A DNA stretch of 64,000 nt from the NCBI RefSeq assembly GCF_900100255.1, contig NZ_FMTS01000002.1, positions 335,400 to 399,399 of the forward strand, written 5' to 3'. The translations under genes were made by a program, and so were the position numbers. The DNA is from Asticcacaulis taihuensis. Its GTDB lineage: Bacteria > Pseudomonadota > Alphaproteobacteria > Caulobacterales > Caulobacteraceae. Below are positions 26,686 to 37,945 of the stretch, piece after piece; the first letter of the stretch is position 1; each line of letters starts with the position of its first letter. The notes beneath the pieces are model-generated. The model was given only the letters and a program-made list of their open reading frames with translations, was not told where the DNA came from and made no database searches.

Positions 26686-28797
26686 ATGCATACCGGGCCG
26701 AGCCTGCTGGCGCTTGCTTTTTCACTCCTGGCGGTAACAGCCGCCAGTCCGGCTCTGGCGCAGGACGCGGCGCCGGCGGCGGCGGCGGACGTGTCGCAAT
26801 CCTCGCAGGCGGCGCCGAAATACCAGACCATCGCCAGTGCGGATTCGCCCGACAAGGTGCTTCATGTCGATGTCATGCTGAGCGGCGATGGCAACCTGTC
26901 CTATCAGGTGACGCGCAATGGTCAGGTGATCGTTAATCCGTCGCCGCTGGGCCTGATCCTGGCCAATGCGCCGAAATTCGACCGTTATTTCGCTCTGGAC
27001 AAGGCCGAGACGACCTCGCACGACGACACCTGGGAGCAGCCGTGGGGCGAGCGCCGCTATGTCCGCAACCACTATAACGAACTGCGCGTTGATGTGGTGC
27101 AAAAGACCTGGGATGACCGCAAGATGACCGTGGTCTTCCGCATCTATGATGACGGCCTGGGCTTCCGCTATGAGTTCCCCGACCAGCCGCAACTGCACAA
27201 GCTGGAGATCATGGATGAACTGACCGAGTTCGCCATCGCCGATCCGGCCACCGCCTGGTGGGATGTCGCCGGCGAATGGAACCGCGAGGAATATCTCTAC
27301 AACAAGACGCCGCTGAACGAGGTCAGTGAAGCCCAGACGCCCATGACGATCAGGACGGACAAGGGCCTGTATATTTCTTTCCACGAAGCCGCTCTGGTCG
27401 ATTACGCGGCCTACTGGCTGCGCCGCGTCGATGGCCAGCGCCTGAAGACGCGCCTGGCACCCTCGGCCATGGGCGCGCCGGTCGTGCGCGATGCCCCCTT
27501 CCCGACGCCGTGGCGGACGATGGAAATCACCGACAGCGCAGCCGGACTTTACAACAGTTCCGACCTGATCCTGAACCTCAATGAGCCCAACAAGCTGGGC
27601 GATGTGTCGTGGGTCAAGCCGTACAAATATGTCGGCATCTGGTGGGGGATGCACCTCAACAAATGGACCTGGGAAGCCGGTCCGCGCCACGGCGCCACCA
27701 CCAAAAACACCGAGGACTATATCGATTTCGCGGCGAAAAACGGCTTCCGCGGCGTGCTGGTCGAGGGCTGGAACAAGGGGTGGGAAGACTGGTTCGGCAA
27801 GGGCTGGAATTTTTCCTTCACCGAAAGCTATCCGGATTTCGATCTGCCGGCGATTTCCGCCTACGGCCTGAAGAAGGGCGTACACCTGGTCGGCCATAAC
27901 GAGACCTCCGGCAATGTCGCCAACTACGAACCGCAGATGGCCGCGGGCTTTGCGCAATACGAAAAATACGGCGTGGATTCGGTCAAGACCGGCTATGTCG
28001 CCGATGCCGGCGGCGCGCGTGTCAAGGCGGCCGATGGCGAGATCCGCTACACTTGGAACGACAGCCAGGAAATGGTCCGTCACTACCTGCTGAACGTGAC
28101 GACCGCCGCCAAATACCATATCGCCATCGATACCCACGAGCCGATCAAGGATACCGGCCTGCGCCGCACCTATCCGAACTGGGTGTCGCGCGAAGGCCAG
28201 CGCGGCATGGAATATAATGCCTGGGGTGACCCGCAGAATCCGCCGGAACACGAGGCCAATCTGGTCTTCACCCGTATGCTTTCCGGCCCCATGGATTTCA
28301 CGCCGGGTATCCTCAGCCTGCAAGGCCAGGGCAAGCCGATCCCTTCCACCCAGGCCAAGCAGCTTGCGCTCTATGTCGTGCTCTATTCCCCCATCCAGAT
28401 GGCGGCCGACCTGCCGGAAAACTACGCCAAATACCCCAAGCCATTCCAGTTCATCAAGGATGTGCCGGTGGACTGGGACCAGTCGATCGCGCTCAATGGC
28501 GAACCGGGTGATTTCGCCACCATCGTGCGCAAGGACCGCCATTCGGATAACTGGTATCTCGGCAGCGTGACCGATGAAAACGAACGCAGCCTTGATGTGC
28601 CGCTGACCTTCCTGGAACCCGGCCGCACCTACAAAGCCCAGATCTACCGCGACGGCCCCAATGCCGGCATGACCGGTGATGCGCGCTTTGATATCGTCAT
28701 CGAGGAAAAGACGGTCACGGCCGGCGATACGCTCACCCTGCGCATGGCACCCGGCGGCGGCGAGGCCATTCGCTTCGTGGCCCAGAAGAAGAAGTAG
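26686..28797 (+). CDS. Secreted GH97 alpha-glucosidase (SusB-like)
   Basis: A periplasmic calcium-dependent glycosidase acting on maltose-type oligosaccharides. It has 703 aa with a signal peptide ending SPALAQ. An N-terminal beta-super-sandwich is followed by the catalytic barrel (YKYVGIWWGMHLNKWTWE onward) and a C-terminal beta domain. YGVDSVKTGYV has no Asp at the retaining-enzyme nucleophile position, and SREGQRGMEYNAW carries the conserved Glu residues, both consistent with the inverting alpha-glucosidase branch. AAGGAA precedes the ATG. It is followed after four bases by an esterase gene. Confidence 0.93.
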   Translation: MHTGPSLLALAFSLLAVTAASPALAQDAAPAAAADVSQSSQAAPKYQTIASADSPDKVLHVDVMLSGDGNLSYQVTRNGQVIVNPSPLGLILANAPKFDRYFALDKAETTSHDDTWEQPWGERRYVRNHYNELRVDVVQKTWDDRKMTVVFRIYDDGLGFRYEFPDQPQLHKLEIMDELTEFAIADPATAWWDVAGEWNREEYLYNKTPLNEVSEAQTPMTIRTDKGLYISFHEAALVDYAAYWLRRVDGQRLKTRLAPSAMGAPVVRDAPFPTPWRTMEITDSAAGLYNSSDLILNLNEPNKLGDVSWVKPYKYVGIWWGMHLNKWTWEAGPRHGATTKNTEDYIDFAAKNGFRGVLVEGWNKGWEDWFGKGWNFSFTESYPDFDLPAISAYGLKKGVHLVGHNETSGNVANYEPQMAAGFAQYEKYGVDSVKTGYVADAGGARVKAADGEIRYTWNDSQEMVRHYLLNVTTAAKYHIAIDTHEPIKDTGLRRTYPNWVSREGQRGMEYNAWGDPQNPPEHEANLVFTRMLSGPMDFTPGILSLQGQGKPIPSTQAKQLALYVVLYSPIQMAADLPENYAKYPKPFQFIKDVPVDWDQSIALNGEPGDFATIVRKDRHSDNWYLGSVTDENERSLDVPLTFLEPGRTYKAQIYRDGPNAGMTGDARFDIVIEEKTVTAGDTLTLRMAPGGGEAIRFVAQKKK

Positions 28798-28801
28798 CCG
28801 C

Positions 28802-30559
28802 ATGTGGCGCGGGATACTGATCGGCCTGGCCGTGCTCTTCGCCCTGCCTGCCTGGGCGGAGGGGCGGCTGGATCACTACCCCGCCTTCGCCTCGAAGTTC
28901 GTTGCCCCGCGTCAGGTTACGGTCTGGCTGCCGGAAGGCTATGATCCGGCGCATCCCCTGCCCGTGCTCTACATGCAGGATGGCCAGAATGTCTTCGAGG
29001 CCGACCGTGCCTATGGCGGCCACACCTGGGGGATCATTGATACGCTCAGCACACGGATAAAATCCGGAGACCTGCCGCCTGTGATCGTGGTCGCCATCGA
29101 TAACGGCGAGGAATTGCGCGGCCGCGAATACCTGCCGCAGAAAATCTATGACGGGATGCCGCCGAAAGTGCGCGCCCGTCTGACGAAAAACTGGGGCGGT
29201 CCGCCGCTGTCCGATCAGTACCTGCGCTTTCTCGTCACCGAACTGAAACCCTTTATCGACAAGACCTACGCCACGCAAAGCGATACGGCCCACACCTTTA
29301 TCATGGGGTCATCCATGGGCGGGCTGATCTCGTTTTACGCACAAGGTGAATATCCGCAGGTTTTCGGGGCCTCGGCCTCGCTTTCCATGCACTGGGTTCT
29401 GGATAATCCGTGGATCAGCACACCGGATGACGCGATCAATGCGCCGCAGGTGGCCAAGGCGTTTGATGACTATCTGGCTGTTTCCAGCCTGAACCCCGCA
29501 ACCGGCCATGTCTATATGGACCAGGGCACGGAGACGCTCGATACCCCTTACCGGCCTTACAGCCTGGGCGTGGCGGCGGCGATGAAGGCGCGCGGTTGGC
29601 AGAACGGACCGCATTTTTCCTCGCAGATATTCCCCGGCGCCGATCACAGCGAGACATCCTGGGCCAAACGGCTGGATATTCCGCTGAATTTCCTGCTGAA
29701 GCAGAAGGTCGTCGCCAGCGGCACCCTGATCACCCTGCCGCAGGTGACATCGAAATTCGTCATCCCGCGCGACATTCATGTCTGGCTGCCGGATGATTAC
29801 GACCCGGCGAAAACCTACAAGACCGTCTACATGATGGACGGCCAGAATCTGTTTTCACCCAGTCCCTACAGCGGTGCCGACTGGGGCGTGGCCGAGGCGC
29901 TGCCGAAGCTGATCGCGGAAGGCAAGACGCCGCCGGCGATCATCATTGGCATAGACAATATTCCAGAACGGACGCGCGAATACATGCCGCAGAAGGTCTA
30001 TGATCACATGCCGCCCGAATACCAGGCGCGCATCCGCGCCTTCGAGGACGGGAAAACGCCGAATGCGGATAATTTCCTGAAATTCGTCGTCACCGAACTG
30101 AAGCCGATGATCGACAAGACCTATCATGCCGCGCCCGGTCCGGAAAATACGTCGATCATGGGCTCATCGATGGGGGCGCATATCGCCCTCTATGCGCAGG
30201 GCGAATATCCGGAGGTCTTCGGTGCCTCGGCCTCCCTCTCCATGCCGTGGCTGATGGCCGATCCGGCCAAGGACGCCGCCGCGATCGATGCCGACGCCGC
30301 AACCGTGGCCGCGGGCTGGCAGGCATGGCTGAAGACAACGAAAATGGTCCCCGGTCGCAACCGCATCTACAGCGATCAGGGCACGGTGGGGCTCGATGGC
30401 CTGTTTACGCCCTATGAGGCAAAGGCCGTGACGGTTTTCCGGGCCAATGGCTGGAGCGGGACCGATTTCCACGCACCCGTTTATGAAGGGGCCGAGCACA
30501 GCGAAAAGGATTGGCGTAAACGCGTGGATATACCGCTTGTCTTCCTGCTGAACCGTTGA
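28802..30559 (+). CDS. Secreted esterase with two tandem alpha/beta-hydrolase domains
   Basis: A 585-residue protein with a signal peptide (MWRGILIGLAVLFALPAWA). It contains two copies of the same putative-esterase domain (residues about 20-295 and 305-585). Copy 1 has VTVWLPEGYD, GSSMGG, YMDQGTETLD and GADHSETSW; copy 2 has IHVWLPDDYD, GSSMGA, YSDQGTVGLD and GAEHSEKDW. Ser, Asp and His are retained in both. Both share YAQGEYPQ/EVFGASASLSM. The family includes esterases that remove acyl groups from glycans. It is four bases from GH97, so it probably deacylates alpha-glucan or a linked polymer. Confidence 0.85.
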   Translation: MWRGILIGLAVLFALPAWAEGRLDHYPAFASKFVAPRQVTVWLPEGYDPAHPLPVLYMQDGQNVFEADRAYGGHTWGIIDTLSTRIKSGDLPPVIVVAIDNGEELRGREYLPQKIYDGMPPKVRARLTKNWGGPPLSDQYLRFLVTELKPFIDKTYATQSDTAHTFIMGSSMGGLISFYAQGEYPQVFGASASLSMHWVLDNPWISTPDDAINAPQVAKAFDDYLAVSSLNPATGHVYMDQGTETLDTPYRPYSLGVAAAMKARGWQNGPHFSSQIFPGADHSETSWAKRLDIPLNFLLKQKVVASGTLITLPQVTSKFVIPRDIHVWLPDDYDPAKTYKTVYMMDGQNLFSPSPYSGADWGVAEALPKLIAEGKTPPAIIIGIDNIPERTREYMPQKVYDHMPPEYQARIRAFEDGKTPNADNFLKFVVTELKPMIDKTYHAAPGPENTSIMGSSMGAHIALYAQGEYPEVFGASASLSMPWLMADPAKDAAAIDADAATVAAGWQAWLKTTKMVPGRNRIYSDQGTVGLDGLFTPYEAKAVTVFRANGWSGTDFHAPVYEGAEHSEKDWRKRVDIPLVFLLNR

Positions 30560-30672
30560 AAAGACAGCGCCATATCGCGTAAATTCAGTTTCTGTTAGGG
30601 TTTGTTAACCGTGATCCGTCACACTCCGGACTGTTGCATTCCAGTTCATACGGACCCCGTTCGCCAAACCCC

Positions 30673-31905
30673 ATGTTTGCCAAGCCAAAGCCCTCGTCCG
30701 ACCTGCCCGGCCGCCCGCGCTTCGATCCGCCACGCGGCGCCCGTCCGCACATGCGTGAACTGCCGAAGATCTGGGCCGGGCGGATTGTGGAAACCTTCAA
30801 AAAGCCTTATGTCGCGCCGGTTTCGGCACTGGCCGTTTTCGCCATCGCTGCCTTCGCCTTCCTGAATCTGGCGGGTGACCCCGACGCGGCTTCGCCCTCG
30901 GTCCGCATCAATCTCGCCAAGGACAAGGCCCAGGTCGCCAGCGCGCACGCCGCCACAGGCGACAGCCAGGCCGGTATGCAGTCCTTCACGCTCGATAGTC
31001 TGGGCCTCTTCGGCGATGCCAGCGCCGATACCTTCACCGATCCCGATGCGTCACCCGTCCAAGGCACGGCCGTGATCACCCTGCCGGGAGATGACGCCGC
31101 AGGGACTATGCCCGCGCCGAAATTCACCGTCTCTCCCCTGCCCCCGGCACCGATCGCCGGGCTTACCCAGACGACCGACAATGGTCCACTGCCGATTATC
31201 GCGCCCAACGGCCAGACCCCGGCCTCGGCCTATGCCCGCCCGTTCAAGGGCGACGGCCGGCCGATGGTGGCCCTTGTCGTCGGCGGGCTGGGCCTGAACC
31301 CGGCCACCACGAAGCAGGCCATAGAGCAATTGCCGCCGCAGGTCACGCTATCCTTCGTGCCCTATGTTTCCGGACTCCAGGGCTGGATCGACCAGGCGCG
31401 CGCCGCCGGCCATGAGGTCATGATCGAAGTCCCGATGCAGCCGACCAATTATCCGGACAATGACCCCGGCCCGCAGACCCTGCTAGCCAATGCCCGGACC
31501 GACGACCTGATCGGCCACTTGAACTGGGCGCTCTCGCGCGCCAGCGGCTATTTCGCCGTCTCAAACTATCAGGGCGGCGCATTCTTCAAGGACAAGGCCG
31601 GCACCACGGTCTTCCTGCAAAACCTCAAGAACCGCGGCGTCAGCTTCATAGACGACGGGCAGGCGCGCGGCTTGGCTGGCGCCTGGGGTCGTGCCTCGGC
31701 CGACCGCATCATCGACAACCAGATCAATTCGACCGCCATTTTTGCCCAGTTGGGCGGCCTGGAAGCTACCGCCAAGAGCCGCGGATCAGCGCTTGGCACC
31801 GGCTTTGCCTACCCGGTAACCCTGGCCGTGGCGCTTAAATGGACGCAAGGTCTGGATGCGAAGGGGATACAGCTCGCGCCCGCCTCGGCAATGACCCACC
31901 AATGA
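30673..31905 (+). CDS. Divergent polysaccharide deacetylase family (YibQ-like) membrane-anchored protein
   Basis: A 410-residue protein from the ATG at 30673 (MFAKPKPSSDLPGRP); a TTG at 30634 in frame is possible. There is one membrane segment at about 52-71 (VSALAVFAIAAFAFLNLAG), then a Pro/Ala-rich periplasmic linker and, from about 200, the divergent deacetylase barrel: MVALVVGGLGLNPATTKQAI, QVTLSFVPYV, EVMIEVPMQPTNYP and GVSFIDDG. The usual family motif DDxG is VGGLG here, so metal binding at that position is doubtful. In other bacteria this family sits near cell-division and envelope genes. It overlaps rppH by ATGA. Confidence 0.82.
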   Translation: MFAKPKPSSDLPGRPRFDPPRGARPHMRELPKIWAGRIVETFKKPYVAPVSALAVFAIAAFAFLNLAGDPDAASPSVRINLAKDKAQVASAHAATGDSQAGMQSFTLDSLGLFGDASADTFTDPDASPVQGTAVITLPGDDAAGTMPAPKFTVSPLPPAPIAGLTQTTDNGPLPIIAPNGQTPASAYARPFKGDGRPMVALVVGGLGLNPATTKQAIEQLPPQVTLSFVPYVSGLQGWIDQARAAGHEVMIEVPMQPTNYPDNDPGPQTLLANARTDDLIGHLNWALSRASGYFAVSNYQGGAFFKDKAGTTVFLQNLKNRGVSFIDDGQARGLAGAWGRASADRIIDNQINSTAIFAQLGGLEATAKSRGSALGTGFAYPVTLAVALKWTQGLDAKGIQLAPASAMTHQ

Positions 31906-32387
31906 CCACTACAGACAAAGGCCCGGAAGGGTATCGCCCCAATGTCGGGCTTGTCGTTTTCAATGCCGAAGGCAAGGTGTGGATCGGGCATCGCTTTGGC
32001 GTGAGCGGCGATTATGCCTGGCAGTTCCCGCAGGGCGGGGTGGACGAAGGCGAGGAACTGGAAGCCGCTTCCCTGCGTGAGCTTTATGAGGAAACCGGCA
32101 TTCGCTCCGTAACCCCTCTCGGACGGACTAAAGACTGGATCGTCTATGACTTTCCGCCGGAAGTCCTGGCCAACAAGCGGATCGGCAAGAATTTCAAGGG
32201 CCAGAAGCAGATCTGGTTTGCCTATCGCTTTACCGGCCAGGATTCCGAGGTCAACCTGACGACCCATGGCGAGCAGGAGTTTTCGCGTTGGGAATGGTGT
32301 GATCTCGATTCTGTCATCGATCGCGTGGTCCACTTCAAGCGCGACAGCTACCGCAAGGTGATCGCCGAACTGCGTACGCTGGTCTGA
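31902..32387 (+). CDS. rppH: RNA pyrophosphohydrolase
   Basis: A Nudix enzyme that removes pyrophosphate from mRNA 5' ends to trigger decay, and hydrolyses dinucleoside polyphosphates. It has 161 aa. The start GYRPNVGLVVFNAEGKVWIG, WQFPQGGVDEGE and Nudix box GGVDEGEELEAASLRELYEETG are intact; FKGQKQIWFAYRF is the RppH signature. The ATG at 31902 overlaps the preceding stop. Confidence 0.95.
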   Translation: MTTTDKGPEGYRPNVGLVVFNAEGKVWIGHRFGVSGDYAWQFPQGGVDEGEELEAASLRELYEETGIRSVTPLGRTKDWIVYDFPPEVLANKRIGKNFKGQKQIWFAYRFTGQDSEVNLTTHGEQEFSRWEWCDLDSVIDRVVHFKRDSYRKVIAELRTLV

Positions 32388-32468
32388 CTTCACGTCATCG
32401 TGTTTTCCCTGCTGCCTCTTCCTGACAGGCGCGATGCGATAAGGATGCGTTCGTAAAAGGAGCGCACC

Positions 32469-32831
32469 ATGAGTGAAACCACCTATATCGACGGCTTTGT
32501 CATTCCTGTTCGCAAGACCGATAAAGACGCCTATCTGGCCATGGCCAAGAAGGCCGCAGAGGTCTGGCGCGACCATGGCGCCCTGGAAGTGATCGAATGC
32601 TGGGGCGATGATGTGCCCGATGGCAAGGTCACCTCATTCCCGATGGCCGTAAAGCTGCAACCGGATGAAGTGGTCGTCTTTTCATGGGTCACCTGGCCCT
32701 CCAGGGCAGCCCGTGATGCTGGCAACGAAAAGGTCATGGCCGATCCGCGCATGAGTCCGGAGAATATGGAAATGGTCTTTGACGGCAAGCGCCTGATCTT
32801 CGGCGGCTTCACCCTGCTGAACAGGGGTTGA
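32469..32831 (+). CDS. DUF1428 (YbaA-like) family protein
   Basis: A 120-residue ferredoxin-fold (dimeric alpha/beta barrel) protein. Start MSETTYIDGFVIPV; conserved ECWGDDVPDGKVTSFP and VVFSWVTWPSRAARDAGNEK. The function is unknown. AAGGAG seven bases before the ATG supports the start. It is followed by a strong terminator. Confidence 0.9.
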   Translation: MSETTYIDGFVIPVRKTDKDAYLAMAKKAAEVWRDHGALEVIECWGDDVPDGKVTSFPMAVKLQPDEVVVFSWVTWPSRAARDAGNEKVMADPRMSPENMEMVFDGKRLIFGGFTLLNRG

Positions 32832-32840
32832 TCGACGCAA

Positions 32841-32872
32841 AAGCCCGCCGGATCACTCCGGCGGGCTTTCTA
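32841..32872. terminator. Terminator between DUF1428 and the convergent atp operon
   Basis: AAGCCCGCCG (32841-32850) and CGGCGGGCTT (32859-32868) form a stem with A's before and TTTC after, usable on both strands. Confidence 0.8.
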
Positions 32873-32892
32873 ACTCTCACCACTCAACTCAA

Positions 32893-33174
32893 TCAGTGGA
32901 CGTTTTCGCCGTATTCATTGGCGTGTTCGGCCAGAATGGTCATGCCGTCCTCGTTGACATCGGCAAAGCCACCGCGCACCTGGAAGACGCGCTTCGTCAC
33001 GCCGTCAAGGATGGTGACATCCCCTTCGGCCAGCGTGGTCATGAAAGGCGCGTGGTGCGCCAGCACGCCGAATTCACCTTCGACACCCGGCGCCACGACC
33101 TGATCGACCTCGCCCGCGAACAGTTCGCGTTCGGGCGTCACCAGGGAAACATGCAGCTTATCCGTATCGGCCAT
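32893..33174 (-). CDS. atpC: ATP synthase epsilon subunit, short form
   Basis: Part of the F1 central stalk. It has only 93 aa: the N-terminal beta-sandwich is complete (LHVSLVTPERELFAGEVDQV, GEFGVLAHHAPFMTTL, FQVRGGFADV), but the C-terminal helical hairpin that inhibits ATP hydrolysis in E. coli is absent. Short epsilon subunits are known in Alphaproteobacteria, where hydrolysis can be inhibited by a separate zeta protein instead. It is the last gene of atpHAGDC. Confidence 0.95.
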   Translation of the reverse strand: MADTDKLHVSLVTPERELFAGEVDQVVAPGVEGEFGVLAHHAPFMTTLAEGDVTILDGVTKRVFQVRGGFADVNEDGMTILAEHANEYGENVH

Positions 33175-33176
33175 GA

Positions 33177-34637
<1,461 letters not shown>

Positions 34638-35513
34638 TTAAAGGGCTTCGGCGCCGGCGATGATCTCGATCAGTTCGGTCGTGATCTGGGCCTGGCGTTT
34701 ACGGTTATATTTCAGGGTCATGGCGTTGATCATTTCGCCGGCATTGCGCGTGGCGTTATCCATGGCGCTCATCTGCGAGGCGTAGAAGCCGGCATTGTTC
34801 TCCAGCAGGCTCGCCAGAAGCTGCACCGACAGGTTACGCGGCAGGAGCGTCTCTAAAAGCTCTTCCTCGGACGGCTCGTACTCGTAAACCGCACCATGGG
34901 TGTCTTCCAGGGCGGAGAGATCGACATCGGCCGGGATCAGGCGCTTGGCAGAAGGCACCTGGGCGATGACCGACTGGAAGCGCGAATAGAAGAGGGTCAC
35001 GACATCGGCGCGGCCTTCGGAAAATTCGCGGGCGATCAGGTCGGCGATCGGGGCTACGACATCGATGGTCAGCACCTTGGTGCCCGACAGATCGAAGCTC
35101 TCGACGATCTTGTCGCCGAACTGACGCTTCAACTGGTCACGACCCTTGCGGCCGATGGTGATGAGGCGGACCTTGTTGCCGGCGGCGGTTTGCTGGGCGA
35201 TGAATTCGCGGGCGGCGCGGACGATGTTCGAGTTGAACCCGCCGGCCAGGCCGCGGTCAGCCGTGGCCACGACGACCAGTTGATGGGTCGTCGAACCGTT
35301 GCCAACCAGCATCTGCGGCGCGGAATCGCCGGTGATGCCACGGGCCAGGTTGGCGATGACCGCCGCCATGCGCTTCGCGTAGGGACGGGCATTTTCAGCC
35401 GAATCCTGCGCGCGCTTGAGCTTGGCGGCCGCCACCATCTGCATCGCTTTCGTGATCTTCTGCGTCGCCTTGACGCTTCCGATCTGCGTGCGCATGTCCT
35501 TTAAGCTTGCCAT
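34638..35513 (-). CDS. atpG: ATP synthase gamma subunit
   Basis: The rotor shaft of F1. It has 291 aa with the conserved N-terminal coiled coil ([36 protein letters not shown] over residues 1-36) and the C-terminal helix [16 protein letters not shown] with LTLKYNRxRQAxIT. It has the 12 or so extra residues in the middle usual for alphaproteobacteria. Confidence 0.98.
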   Translation of the reverse strand: MASLKDMRTQIGSVKATQKITKAMQMVAAAKLKRAQDSAENARPYAKRMAAVIANLARGITGDSAPQMLVGNGSTTHQLVVVATADRGLAGGFNSNIVRAAREFIAQQTAAGNKVRLITIGRKGRDQLKRQFGDKIVESFDLSGTKVLTIDVVAPIADLIAREFSEGRADVVTLFYSRFQSVIAQVPSAKRLIPADVDLSALEDTHGAVYEYEPSEEELLETLLPRNLSVQLLASLLENNAGFYASQMSAMDNATRNAGEMINAMTLKYNRKRQAQITTELIEIIAGAEAL

Positions 35514-35537
35514 TTTTTGTGACTAACTCTCTGGATC

Positions 35538-37070
35538 TTAAGCGAAGTTGGAGGTGAAGTCGGCGACGACCGTCTTCAGTTGCTCTTCGAGTTCCGGCGA
35601 CAGGGCCTTCTTGTCGCGGATGGCGTTGAGCAGGTCGGCGTGACGTGTGCGCAGGCTCGACAGCAGGTCCTTTTCGTAACGGCCGACGTCGGAGACAGCA
35701 ACGTTATCGAGGTAACCCCGCGTACCGGCGTAGATCACGGCAACCTGTTCTTCGACCTTCAGCGGCGAATATTGCGGCTGCTTCAGCAGTTCCGTCAGGC
35801 GGGCGCCACGCGCCAGCAGACGCTGGGTGGCGGCGTCGAGGTCCGAACCGAACTTGGCGAAGGCGGCCATTTCACGATACTGGGCCAGGTCACCCTTGAT
35901 GGCGCCGGCAACCTGCTTCATCGCCTTGATCTGGGCCGAAGAGCCGACGCGCGACACCGACAGACCGACGTTAACGGCCGGACGGATGCCCTGATAGAAC
36001 AGGTCGGTTTCGAGGAAAATCTGGCCGTCGGTGATCGAGATCACGTTGGTCGGGATGTAGGCCGACACGTCGTTGGCCTGGGTTTCGATGACCGGCAGGG
36101 CGGTCATGGAGCCGGCGCCGTTTTCTTCGTTGAGCTTGGCGGCGCGCTCGAGCAGGCGGGAGTGCAGGTAGAAGACGTCGCCCGGATAGGCTTCGCGGCC
36201 GGGCGGGCGGCGCAGCAGCAGGGACATCTGGCGATAGGCGACGGCCTGCTTCGACAGATCGTCATAGATGATCAGCGAGTGCATACCGTTGTCGCGGAAA
36301 TATTCGCCCATGGCGCAACCAGCGAACGGCGCCAGGTATTGCAGCGGGGCCGGTTCCGAAGCCGAGGCGACGACGACGGTGGTGTATTCCAGGGCGCCGT
36401 TTTCTTCCAGGGCCTTGACAATCTGGGCGACGGTCGAGCGCTTCTGGCCGATGGCGACATAGATGCAGTACAGCTTGGCCGACTCGTCCGAACCGGCGTT
36501 GACGGCCTTCTGGTTCAGGATGGCGTCGATGGCGACGGCGGTCTTGCCGGTCTGACGGTCACCGATGATCAGTTCGCGCTGGCCACGGCCGACGGGGATC
36601 AGGGTGTCGATCGCCTTGATGCCGGTCTGGACAGGCTCATGCACCGACTTGCGCGGGATGATGCCGGGCGCCTTCAGATCGGTACGGCGGCGCTCGGTCG
36701 AGACGATCGGGCCCTTGCCGTCGATCGGTTCACCCAGCGGGTTGACGACGCGGCCGAGCAGGCCCTTGCCGACCGGAACGTCGACGATTTCGCCGAGGCG
36801 GCGGCATTCGTCGCCTTCGGCGATCTCGCGGTCTTCGCCGAAGATAACGACGCCGACATTGTCCTTTTCCAGGTTCAGGGCCATGCCCTTGACGCCGGCC
36901 TTGGGGAACACGACCATTTCACCGGCCTGCACCTTGTCGAGGCCGTAGACGCGGGCGATACCATCGCCGACGCTGAGAACGGAACCTACGTCGGAGACGT
37001 CGGCTTCTTCACCGAAACCGGCGATTTGAGCTTTGAGGATGGCCGAGATTTCGGCTGCGCGAATGTCCAT
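35538..37070 (-). CDS. atpA: ATP synthase alpha subunit
   Basis: The non-catalytic nucleotide-binding F1 subunit, 510 aa. P-loop [31 protein letters not shown] and [14 protein letters not shown], with the arginine finger region, are present. Start [13 protein letters not shown]. Confidence 0.99.
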   Translation of the reverse strand: MDIRAAEISAILKAQIAGFGEEADVSDVGSVLSVGDGIARVYGLDKVQAGEMVVFPKAGVKGMALNLEKDNVGVVIFGEDREIAEGDECRRLGEIVDVPVGKGLLGRVVNPLGEPIDGKGPIVSTERRRTDLKAPGIIPRKSVHEPVQTGIKAIDTLIPVGRGQRELIIGDRQTGKTAVAIDAILNQKAVNAGSDESAKLYCIYVAIGQKRSTVAQIVKALEENGALEYTTVVVASASEPAPLQYLAPFAGCAMGEYFRDNGMHSLIIYDDLSKQAVAYRQMSLLLRRPPGREAYPGDVFYLHSRLLERAAKLNEENGAGSMTALPVIETQANDVSAYIPTNVISITDGQIFLETDLFYQGIRPAVNVGLSVSRVGSSAQIKAMKQVAGAIKGDLAQYREMAAFAKFGSDLDAATQRLLARGARLTELLKQPQYSPLKVEEQVAVIYAGTRGYLDNVAVSDVGRYEKDLLSSLRTRHADLLNAIRDKKALSPELEEQLKTVVADFTSNFA

Positions 37071-37088
37071 TTTTCGTCTCTTGGGGTC

Positions 37089-37643
37089 TTACGCTTTTTT
37101 AAGGGCGAATTTAAGGGAATCGAGTTTTGTCTTGAGGGAAGCGTCGAAGAGACGCGAGCCTACGCGGACCTTGAGCCCGCCCAGGATGGCCGGATCAACA
37201 CGGGTGCTGATTTCGGCGGATTGACCAAGCGTTTTGGCCAGGGTCTTTTTGAGGTCTTCCAACTGCGCGTCAGAAAGCGCTACAGCCGAGGTCACTTCCG
37301 CGCTGACAATGCCTTTTTCGGCGTCGTACAGCTTATTGAAAGCGGTGATGAAGGGGAACAGGTGGTCCATGCGGCCATTGCCCGCCAGAACACCAAGCGC
37401 CTTTTGGGTCAGGGCATTGAGCTTCAGGCTTTTGGCGACGGCCAGCAGACCGTTCAGCTTGACGTCCGACTTATAGACCTGGCTGGCGACGAAAACGCGC
37501 AGTTCGGCGCTGGAGTTCAGGAGCGCCTTCAGGTTCGCCAGATCGCCATGCACCTTGTCGAGAACCTTGCCATCCTGGGCGAGGTCAAAGGCTGCACGGG
37601 CATAGCGCTCGCCGGCTTCCGTTTCTCGGTATTGATCGTTCAC
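37089..37643 (-). CDS. atpH: ATP synthase delta subunit
   Basis: The peripheral-stalk protein joining F1 to subunit b. It has 184 aa: ERYARAAFDLAQD at the N-terminus and the C-terminal DPAILGGLKVRVGSRLFDASL motif typical of OSCP/delta. It is the first gene of the operon; the Fo genes are encoded elsewhere, as is common in Alphaproteobacteria. Confidence 0.96.
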   Translation of the reverse strand: MNDQYRETEAGERYARAAFDLAQDGKVLDKVHGDLANLKALLNSSAELRVFVASQVYKSDVKLNGLLAVAKSLKLNALTQKALGVLAGNGRMDHLFPFITAFNKLYDAEKGIVSAEVTSAVALSDAQLEDLKKTLAKTLGQSAEISTRVDPAILGGLKVRVGSRLFDASLKTKLDSLKFALKKA

Positions 37644-37945
37644 ACCGTATTCCTAAACTGTGTCCAATAATTTCGTATGCGACGCCAAAAACATGGCTTC
37701 GGATAATGGGCATAAGCTCACGGGCGCTGAAACAAGCGCCTCTGCTGGCTATAGCCGCGGGCTCCTTAGCATAGGGTTTTTGCCATCGCAACCAAACAGG
37801 CCGAGATTCTTGAGGCTTAAGTCCACTTATGAGATCAAAGTTACGCGACCCGCTGATTTGTTGACCTGGGCGCCTTGAGAGTTGACCTAATTCTCTTATT
37901 TATAATGGAAATTGCCTCAGCCCTCCTACCAAGAGACCAGACACC
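37644..37945. promoter_or_regulatory. Divergent promoter region between atpH and terC
   Basis: A 302-base gap. It includes the hairpin GGCGCT-GAAACA-AGCGCC (37723-37740) and the 10-bp palindrome GGCTATAGCC (37747-37756). No gene or convincing promoter boxes could be fixed. Confidence 0.4.
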
